A stretch of 64,000 bases of DNA, taken from the NCBI RefSeq assembly GCF_900540665.1, contig NZ_UQGV01000001.1, positions 28,507 to 92,506 on the forward strand, given 5' to 3'. Each line of letters opens with the position of its first letter. The first letter of the stretch is position 1. The translations under genes were made by a program, and so were the position numbers. Under the pieces are notes generated by a model. It was not told where the DNA came from. It ran no database searches and saw only the letters and a list, made by a program, of their open reading frames with translations. Of the stretch, positions 61,628 to 64,000 are shown one piece after another. The stretch is from an uncultured Catenibacterium sp. (GTDB lineage: Bacteria > Bacillota_I > Bacilli_A > Erysipelotrichales > Coprobacillaceae).

Positions 61628-63010
61628 ATGTATCAGGATTTATCTTTTATGAAGGTTCCGCTTCCAGAGGACGTTCTGAAATTAAAAATTTATGGTGATT
61701 ATGCTGGAACCCAGAAAATGATTCGTTATTTTCTGGAAGAAAAGGATATTCCACAGGCGCTTAGAAAACGTCTGGAAATCGAACAGGAAGTCATTGGTGT
61801 TATGGGTGGTAATGAGTATCCTTTTACTTATGATGAAGCATTGGAGATTATGACGAGTCATCTTCGTGATTTCAAAAAAGAAGAGTTAGATCATCTGAAA
61901 GAAATCAGTGCAGCAGATTGGATTTATATTGATGGTGAGGTACATTTCCAACGTCGATTCTATGAAAATCTAATTAAGACTCGTCCAGATTACGCAAAGC
62001 GTGTCATTACAGAAAATCCAGAGGATGAAAAGCAAAATCATATAAATCAGAATCTACTTAATGATAATATACATTATATGAAAGAACATGGAGGAAGAAC
62101 TGTACACACTCGTATACGTTCAACAATAAAAGCTAAGAAAGAATTCGAAGAGGTAGGACGCAAGGTTTGTGTACATCTTCCAATTCCAAAGGTATACGAA
62201 CAGGTTTCTAATGTAGAAATTCATGCATCTAATCCAGAGATTACATATGTAGCACCTTTTGATGCGCCACAGAGAACAGTATATTTTGAGACTGAACTGA
62301 AAGAGAATCAGGAGTTTATGGTTGACTATTCATTTGATTACCATGTGAATTATGTAGAGTTAGATCCTGCCAAGGTATCTGAAGAACAGCCAGATTTCTG
62401 TCTGGAAGAGCAGACACCACATATTGTATTCACTCCTTACTTAAGAGAGCTGAGAGACGAGCTGGCAGGTGATGAGACGAATCCAATTATTTTGGCGCGT
62501 CGATTCTATGATTTTGTGACAACAAAAGTTATGTATTCTTTCATGAGAGAGTATTTTACAATTGAATGTATTCCAGAATACTGTGCAATTAATCTGAAAG
62601 GTGATTGTGGTGTTCAGGCATTACTGTTTATCACACTTTGCCGCATGTCTGGAATTCCAGCACGCTGGCAGTCAGGTTTGTATGTGACGAAGTATTATAC
62701 AGGATGCCATGATTGGGCACAGTTCTATGTAGCACCGTATGGATGGGTATTTGCAGATCCTTCCTTTGGTGGAAGTGCATGGCGTGAAGGAGACAAAGTA
62801 CGTTGGAACTATTACTTTGGTAATCTCGACATTTTCCGTATGCCAGCTAACTCTGAAATCCAAAAAGAATTCATGCCGGAGAAAAAATGGCTTCGCATCG
62901 ATCCGATTGATAATCAGAGAGGAGAATTTGAGTACGAGGATCATGGTCTTCGTTTCTCCCAGCTGGATGTATCACAGGAACTGATTTCTATGGAAGATAT
63001 TGAAAAATAA
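61628..63010 (+). CDS. transglutaminase-like cysteine protease/peptidase domain protein
   Basis: A 460-residue cytosolic protein (no signal peptide). An N-terminal helical part (1-150) and a beta-rich middle are followed by a transglutaminase-like core with triad Cys327 (KGDCGVQALLF), His361 (GCHDWAQFYV) and Asp377 (FADPSFGGS). Such folds act as proteases, amidases or deglycosylases; the substrate is unknown. Codon choice differs from neighbours: more CTG leucine and GAG, less TTA. The gene is flanked by poorly coding DNA. AGGAGG eight bases upstream fixes the ATG. Signs of recent transfer. Confidence 0.8.
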   Translation: MYQDLSFMKVPLPEDVLKLKIYGDYAGTQKMIRYFLEEKDIPQALRKRLEIEQEVIGVMGGNEYPFTYDEALEIMTSHLRDFKKEELDHLKEISAADWIYIDGEVHFQRRFYENLIKTRPDYAKRVITENPEDEKQNHINQNLLNDNIHYMKEHGGRTVHTRIRSTIKAKKEFEEVGRKVCVHLPIPKVYEQVSNVEIHASNPEITYVAPFDAPQRTVYFETELKENQEFMVDYSFDYHVNYVELDPAKVSEEQPDFCLEEQTPHIVFTPYLRELRDELAGDETNPIILARRFYDFVTTKVMYSFMREYFTIECIPEYCAINLKGDCGVQALLFITLCRMSGIPARWQSGLYVTKYYTGCHDWAQFYVAPYGWVFADPSFGGSAWREGDKVRWNYYFGNLDIFRMPANSEIQKEFMPEKKWLRIDPIDNQRGEFEYEDHGLRFSQLDVSQELISMEDIEK

Positions 63011-63042
63011 GCAGATAATATAAAACCAATGATTGGATTAAT

Positions 63043-63088
63043 AACGGCTTCGGGGAGCAATAATGCCTCTTGAAGCCGTTATTGTGTA
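63043..63088. repeat. long inverted repeat after the transglutaminase gene
   Basis: AATAACGGCTTC and GAAGCCGTTATT, 12-bp perfect arms about 20 bases apart, with partial GGGGAG/CCTC pairing inside the loop. There is no T tract, so termination is uncertain. Confidence 0.65.
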
Positions 63089-63089
63089 C

Positions 63090-63290
63090 TACTACGACTT
63101 AATACTCTGTATTTGAAATCGTAGCTTATAGGATGCCTGTACATGTATTTTAAAAATTTCTATATGTATTATATCATATCTTACTACGCTTTTTCTCAAT
63201 CAAATGCATTATCGGATTTCAGCCCTCACCGTCTATATTTATATTGAGGCGGGGAATTGCCGTATCTTTAGATAAAATATCAGAAATAGA
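63090..63290. other. 200-base gap without recognised feature
   Basis: AT-rich DNA between the inverted repeat and the terminator before clpB. CTACGA (63094 region) and TCGTAG (63120 region) face each other over about 20 bases, but I cannot tie this to a known element. No ORF of note. Confidence 0.4.
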
Positions 63291-63291
63291 C

Positions 63292-63326
63292 GCCTTTGCA
63301 AGTAGACTTGCAAGGCTTTTATTTTT
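63292..63326 (+). terminator. hairpin terminator upstream of clpB
   Basis: GCCTTTGCAAG and CTTGCAAGGC arms with a four-base loop (one bulge) and TTTTATTTTT tail. It isolates clpB from upstream transcription. Confidence 0.8.
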
Positions 63327-63372
63327 ATCATTTTACATAGCTCGTAGCCTTCACAAAATCTTCATGAAATAA

Positions 63373-63399
63373 TTAGCACACGCCTCTTGACAGTGCTAA
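63373..63399 (+). promoter_or_regulatory. CIRCE operator 1 (imperfect)
   Basis: TTAGCAC...GTGCTAA in the 9-9-9 layout of the HrcA operator; the inner two bases of each arm differ from the consensus TC/GA. It overlaps the -35 of the clpB promoter. Confidence 0.85.
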
Positions 63400-63414
63400 T
63401 AAAAGTGATATACT
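63387..63414 (+). promoter_or_regulatory. clpB sigma-A promoter
   Basis: TTGACA (63387-63392), 16-base spacer, TATACT (63409-63414), lying between and overlapping two CIRCE sites. Confidence 0.85.
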
Positions 63415-63418
63415 AGCA

Positions 63419-63445
63419 TTAGCACAAGAGAAAGAAGAGTGCTAA
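63419..63445 (+). promoter_or_regulatory. CIRCE operator 2
   Basis: TTAGCACAA, nine bases, GAGTGCTAA: the outer seven bases of both arms and the 27-bp length match the HrcA operator. It covers the expected transcription start, 15 bases before the clpB start codon. Confidence 0.92.
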
Positions 63446-63460
63446 AAAGGAGTGATTGCG

Positions 63461-64000
63461 ATGAATAGTGAAAAATGGACAGAAGCAATGCAGGAAGCAT
63501 TTGGACGTGCAGCTCAGAATGCATTGGCGCTTAATCAACAGATTGTAGATGTTGAACATCTCATGTATGCATTATTAGAAGATAGTTCAGGTATTTTCTA
63601 TAGAGTACTTACAAAACTGAATATCTCTATACCAGAAGTACAGGATCTAATAAATGCGGAGATCAATAAGAAGCCTAGTGTGGGGCAGGTGACTCAGGAT
63701 CAGCTTCGTTTAAGTTATGATCTTAATAGCTGGATTGCGAATGCGGAAAAAATTAAGACAGAATATAAAGATGACTATATGAGTGTAGAACATCTTATTC
63801 TTGCATTATTTAATACGCAAAACACTTTTATTAAAAACTTTGTATCTCGTTATAATTTGAATAAAAAAGAAGTTGAAAAAGTAATTAAGGAAATGAGAGG
63901 AGGACATAAAGTGGATACTCCAAACCCAGAAAATAACTATGAAGTATTAGAAAAATATGGACGTGATCTTGTGAAAGATGTGAAAGATGGCAAGATTGAT
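63461..64000 (+). CDS. clpB: ATP-dependent disaggregase ClpB, N-terminal part (cut by window end)
   Basis: The first 180 codons of ClpB, the Hsp100 disaggregase that works with DnaK. MNSEKWTEAMQEAFGRAAQNALALNQQIVDVEHLMYALLED is the first Clp-N repeat and SVEHLILALFNTQN the second; PENNYEVLEKYGRDLVKDV is the linker leading to the first AAA+ domain, which lies beyond the window. AAAAGGAGTGA precedes the ATG. Two HrcA operators upstream indicate heat-shock control. Confidence 0.93.
   Translation, partial: MNSEKWTEAMQEAFGRAAQNALALNQQIVDVEHLMYALLEDSSGIFYRVLTKLNISIPEVQDLINAEINKKPSVGQVTQDQLRLSYDLNSWIANAEKIKTEYKDDYMSVEHLILALFNTQNTFIKNFVSRYNLNKKEVEKVIKEMRGGHKVDTPNPENNYEVLEKYGRDLVKDVKDGKID

Overview
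The window is low-GC bacterial DNA with short intergenic gaps, Shine-Dalgarno-led starts (several TTG) and T-tailed hairpin terminators. Gene content and order point to Bacillota: cdaA-cdaR-glmM, gmk-priA-rsmB-rlmN-prpC-prkC-rsgA-rpe-thiN, an HPr-like protein keeping the Ser46 site, and CIRCE sites before clpB. Protein flavour and the mix of genes suggest an anaerobic gut member of the Erysipelotrichia (Catenibacterium/Coprobacillus-like). That placement is inference; the phylum is well supported.

Layout. 1-5.3 kb: a truncated DMT transporter, a small membrane protein, a GntR-controlled ABC exporter on the minus strand, a 6-phospho-beta-glucosidase, a rhodanese-like protein without its catalytic Cys, tRNA-Trp, and an HPr paralogue whose phosphorylatable His is Tyr. 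5.4-12.3 kb: HAD phosphatase, M19 dipeptidase, a two-subunit Fe-S fumarase bracketed by two RpiR regulators, HU, a flavodoxin-like protein, and a solitary PduL phosphotransacylase. 12.4-22.4 kb: c-di-AMP synthesis with glmM, a two-component system, an aldo/keto reductase with ferredoxin domain followed by two overlapping thioredoxin-like lipoproteins, deoD, a HAD phosphatase, alanine racemase and a zinc-ribbon membrane protein.

22.4-34.2 kb: a small serine recombinase, a membrane-anchored thioredoxin-like protein, an internally deleted IS200/IS605 element, a YebC-family protein, a flavoprotein, the complete livJHMGF branched-chain amino acid importer, a HigBA-type toxin-antitoxin module with a frameshifted toxin, and an Ig-like/NlpC-P60 cell wall hydrolase behind tandem 11-bp repeats. 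34.2-49.3 kb: metabolite repair (Nnr), PgeF-type protein, RqcH, then the housekeeping gmk-to-thiN run and a MATE pump.

49.3-64 kb is the accessory part: a polytopic LuxR-type regulator, an ORF broken by one stop codon, two sortase-anchored surface proteins with near-identical sorting signals, a small alarmone synthetase, a decayed LysR gene, an AraC-MFS-esterase-SLC13 gene set likely dedicated to one ester or organic acid substrate, a transglutaminase-like gene with foreign-looking codon use set between two poorly coding gaps, and the start of clpB behind two CIRCE operators.

I found no CRISPR array, rRNA, prophage or convincing riboswitch, and no single locus that is clearly a new multi-gene system. 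The most interesting items are the His-less HPr (Crh-like by logic), the frameshifted toxin flanked by look-alike terminators, the mini IS605 element, the overlapping lipoprotein pair and the fumarase/RpiR arrangement.
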